This document shows positions 26,221 to 33,658 of a stretch of 64,000 bases of DNA, piece after piece. The stretch spans positions 248,001-312,000 of the forward strand of contig NZ_BNBB01000001.1 of assembly GCF_014654615.1 (NCBI RefSeq), in the 5' to 3' direction. The position numbers were made by a program, and so were the translations under genes. Under the pieces are notes generated by a model. That model did not search any database. It worked only from the letters and a program-made list of their open reading frames with translations, and was not told the origin of the DNA. Within the stretch, counting starts at the first letter, position 1; each line of letters opens with the position of its first letter. This stretch comes from Streptosporangium violaceochromogenes. Its GTDB lineage: Bacteria > Actinomycetota > Actinomycetes > Streptosporangiales > Streptosporangiaceae.

Positions 26221-27363
26221 TCACGCCCCGGCGACCGCCCGCGTGTCGGGGGGCGAGACCAGCAGGCGGGCGAACCTGTCGGTGACGAGGCTCCAGTCCC
26301 ACTCCTGCCGGACCCACTCGCGCCCGCGCCCGCCCATCGCCCGCGCCGCCACCGGGTCCCGAAGCAGCCCGACGAGGGCCGCGGCGACCTCGGGCGGGGA
26401 GGTGCCGTCCACCAGCAGGCCGGTCTCGCCGGGCAGCACGGCGTCGGGCGCCCCGCCCGACAGGCCGGCCACCACGGGCAGCCCGCAGGCGGACGCCTCG
26501 AGATAGACGATGCCGAGCCCCTCGACGTCGATCCCGCCCAGCCGGGTACGGCACGGCATGGCGAAGACGTCCGCGGCGTCGAGGTGGGCGGGCAGGGCGG
26601 CCCACGGCACCGGGCCGACGAGCCTGACCGCGTCGCCCAGCGGCCGGGCCAGCCGCTCCAGCACCCCCCGGTACGGCCCGCCGCCCACGATCAGCAGCAC
26701 GGCGCCGGGCACCGCCCGCAGAACCCGGGGCCAGGCCCGCAGCAGGACGTCCTGGCCCTTGCGGGGCACCAGCCGCGACAGGCAGACCACCACCGGCCGC
26801 TCCCCCAGCCCCAGGGCCGCCCGCACCCGCTCCCCGCCCGCGCCCGGCCGGAACAGCCGGGTGTCGACGCCGGGCGCGAGCCGTACCAGCCGGTCGCCGC
26901 GGATCACCTCCGCCAGCCGGCGCCTGGTGTACTCCCCCAGATAGGTCACCACGTCGGCGTGGGCGCCGATCCTGGCGAGCAGCCGGCGCGCGACGGGGAC
27001 ACCGGCCCAGGCCGCCTCGTGCCCGTGTGTGATCATCACGACGCGCCGCGCCCCGGCCTCCCGCACGTGCGGGGCGAGCAGGCCGAGTGGGGCCGCCGCA
27101 CCGAAGACCACCGTCTCGCACGTGAACTCGGCGACCAGTTCCGCGGCCCTGCGGGCGACCGGCGGCAGGGGCAGCATCAGCGAGGTGGGGTGACGCACGA
27201 CGGGGTAGGGCTGTCCGGCGTCGAAGTCGGCGCAGCCCGGCCAGCGCGGGGCGTAGACGACCACCGAGTCCGGCGGCCTGCACGCCGCCAGGCCGTGCAC
27301 GAACGACTGGATCCCCCCGGCCCGGGGCGGGAAGTCGTTGGTGACGATCAGTGTGCGGCTCAC
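26221..27363 (-). CDS. pimB: GT4 mannosyltransferase, PimB'-like
   Basis: This 380-residue GT-B enzyme has an N-terminus (TNDFPPRAGGIQSFVHGLA) and core (CLSRLVPRKGQDVLLRA, VGGGPY, DVFAMPCRTRLGGIDVEGLGIVYLEA) that closely follow mycobacterial PimB'. PimB' adds the second mannose to phosphatidylinositol monomannoside at the cytoplasmic membrane. The EGLGIVYLEA motif carries the donor-binding Glu. Its GTG overlaps the stop of the M48 protease gene. The exact acceptor here is inferred from similarity. Confidence 0.8.
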   Translation of the reverse strand: MSRTLIVTNDFPPRAGGIQSFVHGLAACRPPDSVVVYAPRWPGCADFDAGQPYPVVRHPTSLMLPLPPVARRAAELVAEFTCETVVFGAAAPLGLLAPHVREAGARRVVMITHGHEAAWAGVPVARRLLARIGAHADVVTYLGEYTRRRLAEVIRGDRLVRLAPGVDTRLFRPGAGGERVRAALGLGERPVVVCLSRLVPRKGQDVLLRAWPRVLRAVPGAVLLIVGGGPYRGVLERLARPLGDAVRLVGPVPWAALPAHLDAADVFAMPCRTRLGGIDVEGLGIVYLEASACGLPVVAGLSGGAPDAVLPGETGLLVDGTSPPEVAAALVGLLRDPVAARAMGGRGREWVRQEWDWSLVTDRFARLLVSPPDTRAVAGA

Positions 27364-28637
27364 GGTTCCCGCACACCGTTCAGCAGGGCCCAGGAACGTG
27401 CCATCGCGATGCGCTGCGGCGCCGTGGGGTGAGAGGCATAAATGAGGTACTCAATGAGATTGGGCGATAAATCAGAAATGTTGGTGACGGCCAGGCGCCG
27501 CTGCATGGCGGCGAACGTTCCCGGATCCCGCGTCAGGTCCAGCGCGTGGGCGTCGGCGCGGGCCTCGACGTGCCGGCCCACCAGGTTCTGCGCCGGCCCG
27601 GACAGGACCGCGGCCAGGGCCAGCACCCCCATGACCAGCCCAGCCGCCCCCGGATCGCCCGGCGAGACCGTCGCGGTGCGCCGCCGTACCGGGCCCGCCG
27701 AGACCACCAGATGGAGCAGACACGCCCCGCAGGCCGCGGCCAGGCCGCCGACGAGCGTGCCGTACAGCACGTCGGCGGCCTTGGCGTGACCCAGCTCGTG
27801 GGCCACCACCAGCTCGACCTGATCGGCGGGGGCCCGCAGCAGCGTGTCGTAGACCACGATCCTGCGGGTCGCGCCGAACCCGGAGACGTAGGCGTTGAGC
27901 GCGGTGGTCCGCCGGGAGGCGTCGGCGACGAGCACGTTCCCGACCGGCACGCCGTCCCGGGCGGCCATGGCGAGCAGATCGTCGCGGAGCGGGCCGGCGG
28001 GCATCGGCGTGAAGTCGTTGAAGATCGGCTCGATCACCACCGGGTAGGCGAAGGAGAGGGCCACGGTCAGTGTGAAGGCCCCGGCGGCGGCGGGAATCCA
28101 CCAGCGGCGGTAACGGCGGGCCAGCGCCGTCACCGCGAGCACCATGAGCGACAGCAGGCCGGTCCTGACCGCGATGTTCTTGACCCGGTCGGCCGTCCAC
28201 GCCGGCCAGGTCTGCGTGGACAGGCCGAACCCGCGCAGATGGGTCTCGGCCCACATCCCGAGCGGCCAGCGCAGGAGCTCCACCGCCGCCGTCAGCACCA
28301 GGACGCAGAGCAGCGCCCGCAGCCACCACGGCCCCCGCAGGCGGCCCGCCAGCCGCGCGCCCGCGGGGGTGGCCACCAGCACCCCCGCGGCGACCAGGGT
28401 CAGGCCGAGCGACAGGAAGGACGGCAGGGCGACCGCGGCGTCGAAGGACTCGGCCCGGGCGATCTGGGCCGGGGTGAAGTCACGGGCCGGATCCGGCGCG
28501 ACGGGCGGGGCGCCGCCGGGCAGCGCCCGCCAGGGCGTGGCGAGCGCCACGACCGCCAGCGTGACCGCGCCGAGGACCACCAGCGCCCATCCCGCGCCCC
28601 GCGCCCCCCGGGGTGTGTCCGTCACCGTCGGCGTCAT
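27360..28637 (-). CDS. M48 family membrane metalloprotease (Ste24/CAAX type)
   Basis: This 425-residue polytopic protein has at least five hydrophobic segments. The zinc motif VVAHELGHAKAADVLYG carries HELGH, with the downstream Glu ligand in EARADAHALDL. The latter is typical of M48A/Ste24-like peptidases with NxxxRxxExxAD architecture. An N-terminal membrane region is followed by the catalytic domain, and the C-terminus carries YLIYASHPTAPQRIAM. It is coupled at both ends (ATGA/GTGA). Confidence 0.88.
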   Translation of the reverse strand: MTPTVTDTPRGARGAGWALVVLGAVTLAVVALATPWRALPGGAPPVAPDPARDFTPAQIARAESFDAAVALPSFLSLGLTLVAAGVLVATPAGARLAGRLRGPWWLRALLCVLVLTAAVELLRWPLGMWAETHLRGFGLSTQTWPAWTADRVKNIAVRTGLLSLMVLAVTALARRYRRWWIPAAAGAFTLTVALSFAYPVVIEPIFNDFTPMPAGPLRDDLLAMAARDGVPVGNVLVADASRRTTALNAYVSGFGATRRIVVYDTLLRAPADQVELVVAHELGHAKAADVLYGTLVGGLAAACGACLLHLVVSAGPVRRRTATVSPGDPGAAGLVMGVLALAAVLSGPAQNLVGRHVEARADAHALDLTRDPGTFAAMQRRLAVTNISDLSPNLIEYLIYASHPTAPQRIAMARSWALLNGVREP

Positions 28638-29416
28638 CCGAGCTCCCTCCGGAGGTGATCGCGCCAGGCGGCGGTGAACCGCTCCCGTGACAGGCCCAGC
28701 ACGCTGCCCACATCGCTACCGTAGAGCCTCACCAGCGCCCGCTCGCCGAAGCGCTCCGCGACGTACCGGCAGGCGAGCCACGCCTCCTCGTAGGCCTGGG
28801 CCGCCCGCGGGGCGCCGGGGGCGAAGTCGGCGGGGCCCGGGAGCCGGGCGGGCAGCACACCCGCCCGCACCTCCCGCGCCAGCTCGGCGGCGGCCACGCC
28901 GGCCGCGACGCCCGTGCCGCGGTAGCCGACGTAGTCGGCGAAGCCCTCCGACAGCCACATCGGCACCCGGCCGCCCCGGGTCGCGCCGGTGGCCACGTGG
29001 GTGAGCTCATGAGCGATCACCACGTCCCGCCCCAGGGGGCTGAGCCGGGCGTAGCCCGCGGGCAGGACGATCACCCGGTCGGCGGTGGCCAGCGCCGCCA
29101 GGCCGCCGGTGGCGGCGGCCCCGGCGAGCGCCGCGGCCTCCGCGTCGGTGGCGGGGAACAGGACGACCGCGCGGACCGGCCCCCAGACCTCGCCGACGGT
29201 ACGGCAGGCGCGGTCGGCCCTGGCCGCCAGGTCCCGCAGGACGGCGAGCGGGACGCGGTGACCGGCGACGAGGGAGCGCTCGCCCCAGACCACGGCGGTG
29301 GCGCCGGGCCACAGGTCGCCGGCACCCCCCGGCGCGGGCCGCGCCCCCGCCGCACCGGCGCCCACCAGCGCCAGCATCCCGGCGAGCACGGCACGGCGCC
29401 CCTTCGGGACGGACAT
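28634..29416 (-). CDS. Secreted gluzincin metallopeptidase with HELTH motif
   Basis: This protein of about 260 residues has a Tat/Sec-like signal peptide (MSVPKGRRAVLAGMLALVGAGAAG). The zinc motif IAHELTHVATG is followed by WLSEGFADYVGY, carrying the third ligand Glu. This matches the peptidase MA-like clade of exported proteins. The start at 29416 gives a proper signal peptide; upstream in-frame codons would spoil it. A TAGCAT hexamer ends eight bases before the ATG and may be its promoter. It heads a three-gene operon with the M48 protease and PimB'-like genes. Confidence 0.78.
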   Translation of the reverse strand: MSVPKGRRAVLAGMLALVGAGAAGARPAPGGAGDLWPGATAVVWGERSLVAGHRVPLAVLRDLAARADRACRTVGEVWGPVRAVVLFPATDAEAAALAGAAATGGLAALATADRVIVLPAGYARLSPLGRDVVIAHELTHVATGATRGGRVPMWLSEGFADYVGYRGTGVAAGVAAAELAREVRAGVLPARLPGPADFAPGAPRAAQAYEEAWLACRYVAERFGERALVRLYGSDVGSVLGLSRERFTAAWRDHLRRELG

Positions 29417-29503
29417 GTGAGCCGATGCTACTGGACCGCCGCGCGGGGGCGGGGGGACGGCCCGGACGCGCCCCGGCGAAGCCCCTCGGTCGTGCCGCAC
29501 GCG

Positions 29504-29541
29504 ACGGCCCCGCCCCTTCCGCGCCGGAGGGACGGGGCCGT
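29504..29541 (-). terminator. Terminator after the first NlpC/P60 gene
   Basis: An imperfect inverted repeat (ACGGCCCCG...CGGGGCCGT with inner CCCTTCCG/CGGAGGG) lies ten bases beyond the stop at 29551. It has no T-run. Confidence 0.65.
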
Positions 29542-29550
29542 ATCCCGCTG

Positions 29551-30177
29551 TCAGCCGCCGGGCCGTACCGCCCCGGCGAAGGAGGACCGGTAGTACCCCC
29601 TCAACGGGACGATCCGGACCGTCCTGCCGCTGCTCGGTGAGTGAACCATCCGGCCGTGGCCGACGTACATGCCCACATGGCCCTTGCCGTAGAAGAAGAG
29701 CAGGTCACCGGGGCGCAGTCTGCTCCAGGAGACCTTCTTCCTGACGGCGCGGTACTGGCTGTAGGTGACCCTGGGCAGGGGGACACCGGCCTTGCGCCAT
29801 GAGTACTGGACAAGCCCGGAGCAGTCGAACGCGCCGGGACCGCTGGCTCCCCAGCGGTACGGAGAGCCGATCTGCCTCTTGGCCACGGAGACGGCCTTTC
29901 TGGCCCTCACCTTCTGCCGCGCGGCCCTGCTCATCCGAGCCTTCGCCGCCTTCGCCGTACGCTTGACGTGTGTCTTCGCCGTGTCCTTGACCTGGATCTC
30001 GCCGGTGCCCTGGATCTCGCCCTTGATCTGGATCTCGGCCGCGGTGTCCGTCGCCGCCCGTGCCGCCGCGGGGCCCAGTGTGATCGCTCCGGTTGAGGCG
30101 ATCAGCGTGAGGGCGACCCCGCCGAGAGAAAAGCGGAAAAGGCGCGACAAACGGGAGTTACGCAGGGTGGTAGACAG
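29551..30177 (-). CDS. NlpC/P60 cell-wall hydrolase under c-di-AMP riboswitch, CTG start
   Basis: This secreted endopeptidase of about 208 residues has a signal peptide (SRLFRFSLGGVALTLIASTG...AARA), a Lys-rich linker and a C-terminal NlpC/P60 domain. The domain has the Cys in FDCSGLVQYSW and His in GHVGMYVGHGRMVHS. The best start is unusual: CTG at 30177 with AAGGAG five bases upstream, reading LSTTLRNSR before the hydrophobic core. A TTG at 30150 also gives a signal peptide but has no ribosome-binding site. A c-di-AMP riboswitch lies in the leader. Cleavage of wall peptides is inferred from family. Confidence 0.88.
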   Translation of the reverse strand: MSTTLRNSRLSRLFRFSLGGVALTLIASTGAITLGPAAARAATDTAAEIQIKGEIQGTGEIQVKDTAKTHVKRTAKAAKARMSRAARQKVRARKAVSVAKRQIGSPYRWGASGPGAFDCSGLVQYSWRKAGVPLPRVTYSQYRAVRKKVSWSRLRPGDLLFFYGKGHVGMYVGHGRMVHSPSSGRTVRIVPLRGYYRSSFAGAVRPGG

Positions 30178-30199
30178 GATTTCTCCTTGGGACTTCCAC

Positions 30200-30345
30200 T
30201 GACGCCTACCGGGTTAGCTGACGGATTCGGGCTGGGAAGAAGCCCTACGACGGCAGATGCGTCGATTCACCCCTGGCCATACGTCGACGACCGCTGGTTC
30301 CCCGGCTCCGTGCCTCCTGGCTGCACGAATTCGGCAGGTCACCGC
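30200..30345 (-). promoter_or_regulatory. c-di-AMP (ydaO-yuaA) riboswitch
   Basis: On the minus strand the conserved blocks occur in order: GCCGGGGAACCAGC, AGGGGTGAATCG and AGCCCGAATCCGTCAGC, followed by TAACCCGGTAGGCGTC. These are the core of the ydaO-type riboswitch, which turns off wall-hydrolase genes when c-di-AMP is high. It ends about 20 bases before the AAGGAG of the NlpC/P60 gene. No intrinsic terminator is obvious, so the output may be translational or Rho-dependent. Confidence 0.93.
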
Positions 30346-30387
30346 GAACGGGGGAGGTCCCCCCGGGGGACGGCGACCGACTGGATC

Positions 30388-30393
30388 TCTATA
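30388..30393 (-). promoter_or_regulatory. Possible -10 for the riboswitch leader
   Basis: TATAGA on the minus strand (30393 to 30388) lies about 45 bases upstream of the riboswitch core. No good -35 is seen. Confidence 0.4.
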
Positions 30394-30469
30394 GGGGAAA
30401 CCGACCTGGCGGGCCGGTCTTCGGCGCGACCGCATGGCTTGCCTGCCGCGACGCCAGAAGTTACCCCGA

Positions 30470-30660
30470 GATCACGGTTCGGCAAAGGCCCGGGAAAGTC
30501 CGAAGATCGAAAAAAAGTCGCTCATGTTTATGTAAGCCCTGCTCGGAGGCGGTTCCGCTATTCAAATATGACCCTCGTCACATTTTCAATCCTCTATCTC
30601 GAAAGCCCATCTCCTGTAACTTTCGTCACAAAAATGGGTAACCCTTCATGTTCCCCGTTC
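30470..30660 (-). promoter_or_regulatory. AT-rich control region with GTAAC/GTCAC repeats
   Basis: This is the most AT-rich stretch of the window. On the plus strand it has GTCAC (30577-30581), GTAAC (30616-30620), GTCAC (30625-30629) and GTAAC (30638-30642). Direct GTnAC repeats of this type resemble sites of MtrA, a known regulator of wall hydrolases in actinobacteria. The regulator assignment is inferred. The adjoining 30661-30918 holds no gene I can support. Confidence 0.5.
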
Positions 30661-30918
30661 GCGCGCGCTAGGGCCGGTCCGGCCTTGCCGTGACGCCGAT
30701 TGATCCGAGGAATCGCGGGCACGAGGAGCGACCGTGGGCAGCCCGAAATCGCCCGAGGCACCAGAAGCCATCCGAAAGCAGGGAAACGGACCGTTCCGGC
30801 TCCCCGGGAAACCTCAGGACCCCGCTTCGCGACGCCCCGCCCTCACCGGGGGCGGGCGGTCGGCCGCGCGAAAAGGGCCGGAGAGACGGATCGGACGGCC
30901 CTGAAGACCCGGAGAGGC

Positions 30919-30945
30919 AAAAAAAGGGGGGCCCGGCCGCGCGGC
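30919..30945 (-). terminator. Possible terminator after the second NlpC/P60 gene
   Basis: On the minus strand the stop is followed by the palindrome GCCGCGCGGC, a C-run and seven T residues (plus-strand A run 30919-30925). The hairpin is short, so this is tentative. Confidence 0.4.
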
Positions 30946-31937
30946 TAGGGACGGACGGCCCCGACCAGACGGCGCCCGTAGGACGACAGGGGGACGACCT
31001 TCACGACGTCCCCCGTCTGGGGAGCGTGGACGATCTTTCCACCGCCCGCGTAGAGGCTCACGTGCCCCAGGCCCTCGCTGAAGACGAGGTCACCGGCCTG
31101 CAACTCGCTCAAGGAGACCCGCCGGCTCGCCCCCCAGCTCCACTGCGCCCAGGTCGTGCGGGGCAGGGTGACGCCTCCGCTGCGCCAGGACGCCTGAACG
31201 AGGCCGGAGCAGTCCCAGCCGCCCGGCCCCGTGCCGCCGTACTGGTACGGCTTGCCGACCTGGGCGTAGGCGAAGCTGAGCGCGGCGCGGGCGTTGCCGG
31301 AGGCCGGGCCGTTGTACTGGATTCCCGAGCTGTTGGGATTACCGCTCCTGAAGGCGCCGAGGTCGCGCAGGAGCTTGGTCTGGGCCTTCACCATCCGGTC
31401 GGCCTTGGCCTTCTCCGCGGCCAGCTCGTCACGGACGTGGTCGGCCTCCCGCAGCGCCTCCGCGGCCTTGTCGCGATTGTCGCGCAGCGTCTTGTTGGCC
31501 TCTTCGAAGGCGTTCAGCGACTGGGCGTGGGAGGCCGACATCTGACCGACCGCGGCCAGGCCGCTCAGCAGCGTCCCGGGGTCGGGCCGGCCGACCATGC
31601 CGGCCCAGCCGGTCACGCTGCCGTTCTGGTAGGTGCTGACGGCCATCGTGACGAGTTCCTCGCGCAGCCCGGCGACCTTGGCGTTCTGGCGGTTGAGGTC
31701 GGCGTTGAGGGTCCGGTACCTCCCCCGGGCCTTCTTCCACCTCTCGGCGGCCTGGTTGTACCGTTCGACGATCTTGTCGGCCCGGTCGTTGAGCTTCTCC
31801 AGCTTCCTCTTGGCCTGGGCGACCGTCGGCTTGGGCTCGGCGAGGGCTCCCTGCCCCGGCAGCAGGACCAGAGCGAGGGCCAGCCCCGCGGCAAAAGGCA
31901 TCCGAACGAACCCAACCGGCATACCAGCCACGGCCAC
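30945..31937 (-). CDS. NlpC/P60 peptidoglycan endopeptidase with coiled-coil (RipA-like)
   Basis: This 330-residue secreted protein has a signal peptide (FAAGLALALVLLPGQGALA-EP). A long coiled coil follows (about 35-185, AQAKRKLEKLNDRADKIVERYN...). The C-terminal NlpC/P60 domain has the catalytic Cys in GWDCSGLVQASW and His in GLGHVSLYAG. The architecture matches RipA-type septal hydrolases. GTG start with GGGGAGG seven bases upstream. It is preceded by an AT-rich leader (TACTAT possible -10), without a recognisable riboswitch. Confidence 0.88.
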   Translation of the reverse strand: MAVAGMPVGFVRMPFAAGLALALVLLPGQGALAEPKPTVAQAKRKLEKLNDRADKIVERYNQAAERWKKARGRYRTLNADLNRQNAKVAGLREELVTMAVSTYQNGSVTGWAGMVGRPDPGTLLSGLAAVGQMSASHAQSLNAFEEANKTLRDNRDKAAEALREADHVRDELAAEKAKADRMVKAQTKLLRDLGAFRSGNPNSSGIQYNGPASGNARAALSFAYAQVGKPYQYGGTGPGGWDCSGLVQASWRSGGVTLPRTTWAQWSWGASRRVSLSELQAGDLVFSEGLGHVSLYAGGGKIVHAPQTGDVVKVVPLSSYGRRLVGAVRP

Positions 31938-32142
31938 GGCGCCGCCTCCCCATGCAAAGACCCGGGGGCAAATAGTACAGAATCAGTAAGGGATAGCTCA
32001 CCTTTTTGGATGTTTTGTTCCATGCAAGGTCCCCGGCGCCCGAGAGGGCGCGCACGCTGGAACGATCTCCCTCACCGGGCGGCCCCACGGGCGGCCGAGG
32101 GCCGCCAGCGGCTCACGGGGACAGGCCGGGCGGGAAAGGGGC

Positions 32143-33465
32143 TCAGGCGCGCCCGAGACGGCGCAGGAGCAGCGCGGAGGGCACCGGCCGGGCGCCCATC
32201 CGGCGGACCGACTCGGCCACCTCCCGGTCGGAGGAGACGACCGCGATGGCGCGGCCCATGGGCTCGGCGCGGACGAGCTGGCGGATCAGGTCGTCGGCGA
32301 TCTGGCCGGGGGCGCTGAACATCACCCGCACCCCCCGGGGGGCCGAGACCGGTACCGGGCCGTTCAGCTCGGCCCCGTCGAAGACGCAGGTCAGCTCGGT
32401 GCGTGTCTGCGCGTAGAGCGCGCCAAGGCCGGTGAGCAGGCGGGTGCGCTGGTCGGCGAGCGTGAGCGTGCCGTAACCGGTCTTGGTCACGTTGTAGCCG
32501 TCGACGATCAGGTGGATCTGCGGCAGGGCCAGCAGCTGGTCCAGCAGCGCCGGGTCGTCGTCGGCGAGCGCCCGGGCGGGCACCCCCTGCACGCCGGGCC
32601 TGCCGGGGGCGACCGAGAGCACCGAGTCGGCGGGCCGGTGGATGCCGGAGGGCAGCGCGAGCTCCCTGCGCAGCCCCGCCGCCGCGTCCTGAAGGGCGTC
32701 CAGCAGCATGCGGACCTTGGCGTCCTCCACGCTGCGGCCCTCGCGGGCGGCCCTGCGGGTGGCCTCCAGCTGCCGTTCGGCGTCGGCCAGACGCTCACGC
32801 AGGCGGCGTACCTCGCCCTCCCCCGCGCTTCCCGCCGCCGCGGCGGCGGCCCTGGCCTCCTGGGCGGCCTCCAGCGTCTCGGCGACCCGGACGTCGGCCG
32901 CCCTGACGCGCTCGCGGGCGTCGTGCAGCTTGCGGCGCAGGTCGGAGATCTCCGAGCGGGCCCCCCTGAGCTGCTCGCGCAGCCGGTCGATCTCCTCCTT
33001 CGCCGAACTCTTCTGGGCGGCCAGCTGCTCGCGCAGCCGGGTGAGCGTCTGCTCCTGGGCGGAGCCCTCGGCGGCGACGGCCGCCCGCTCCAGGTCCGCG
33101 CGGGCGCTCTCCACCATCGCGACCCACCCCGGGGGCCTGGTGAGGTAGGCCGCGGCGGCGACCAGGACGGGGTCGGCGGCCGGTGGAACGACACCGTCGG
33201 CGAGGCCGGCGACCAGCTCGGGCCAGCTCGCGTTCAGCGTCTCGGCGACCAGCTCGCGGAACTTCTTGTCGCTCTCCAGCTGCGCGGCGATCGAGGCGCC
33301 CCCCAGCCTGGCCCGCTTACGGGGGTCGAACCGGGCGACGCCCCTCAGCGGGGGAGGAACGGCGGCCACGGCCATCGACCCGAGAATCTGGGACGCCAGT
33401 TCCACGACATGTGAGCGAACCTGCTCGGGTAACGGACGAGACAGGCCCTCTCCGGCTGAACTCAT
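32143..33465 (-). CDS. NYN-domain (YacP-like) protein with coiled-coil
   Basis: This protein of about 440 residues has a helical N-terminal domain (about 1-130) and a long coiled coil (about 130-265). The C-terminal NYN/PIN-like domain has IHLIVDGYNVTKTGYG, LTCVFDGAEL and AIAVVSSDREVAESVRRMGA. The Asp residues needed for an NYN ribonuclease active site are present. It resembles actinobacterial NYN RNA-binding proteins; the substrate is unknown. An AGGGG site favours the ATG at 33465 over the GTG at 33468. Confidence 0.8.
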   Translation of the reverse strand: MSSAGEGLSRPLPEQVRSHVVELASQILGSMAVAAVPPPLRGVARFDPRKRARLGGASIAAQLESDKKFRELVAETLNASWPELVAGLADGVVPPAADPVLVAAAAYLTRPPGWVAMVESARADLERAAVAAEGSAQEQTLTRLREQLAAQKSSAKEEIDRLREQLRGARSEISDLRRKLHDARERVRAADVRVAETLEAAQEARAAAAAAGSAGEGEVRRLRERLADAERQLEATRRAAREGRSVEDAKVRMLLDALQDAAAGLRRELALPSGIHRPADSVLSVAPGRPGVQGVPARALADDDPALLDQLLALPQIHLIVDGYNVTKTGYGTLTLADQRTRLLTGLGALYAQTRTELTCVFDGAELNGPVPVSAPRGVRVMFSAPGQIADDLIRQLVRAEPMGRAIAVVSSDREVAESVRRMGARPVPSALLLRRLGRA

Positions 33466-33658
33466 CACGGCCCCTACTCGGATTGGTCTTCACGTCAAGG
33501 GTACGGGCTACCACGCCCCTCCCCCGACCTCGCCGAGGCCACGCCCCCTCACCGGCCGCGACGGTCACCGCGCCGCGCCGTGCGGCGGGCCCCGCGCCAC
33601 GCCCCGGGGCGGGCCCCGAGGCGGTAAATGTCGGTGAGAACTCCTATGGTTCTGAGCC

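Noticed and set aside
30187..30693. Plus-strand open frame across the riboswitch
   Set aside because: It is antisense to a conserved riboswitch and crosses the AT-rich control region. Coding composition is absent.
30700..30948. Small basic plus-strand open frame
   Set aside because: Poor codon pattern, no ribosome-binding site, and it lies in the 3' region of a minus-strand gene. Judged noncoding.
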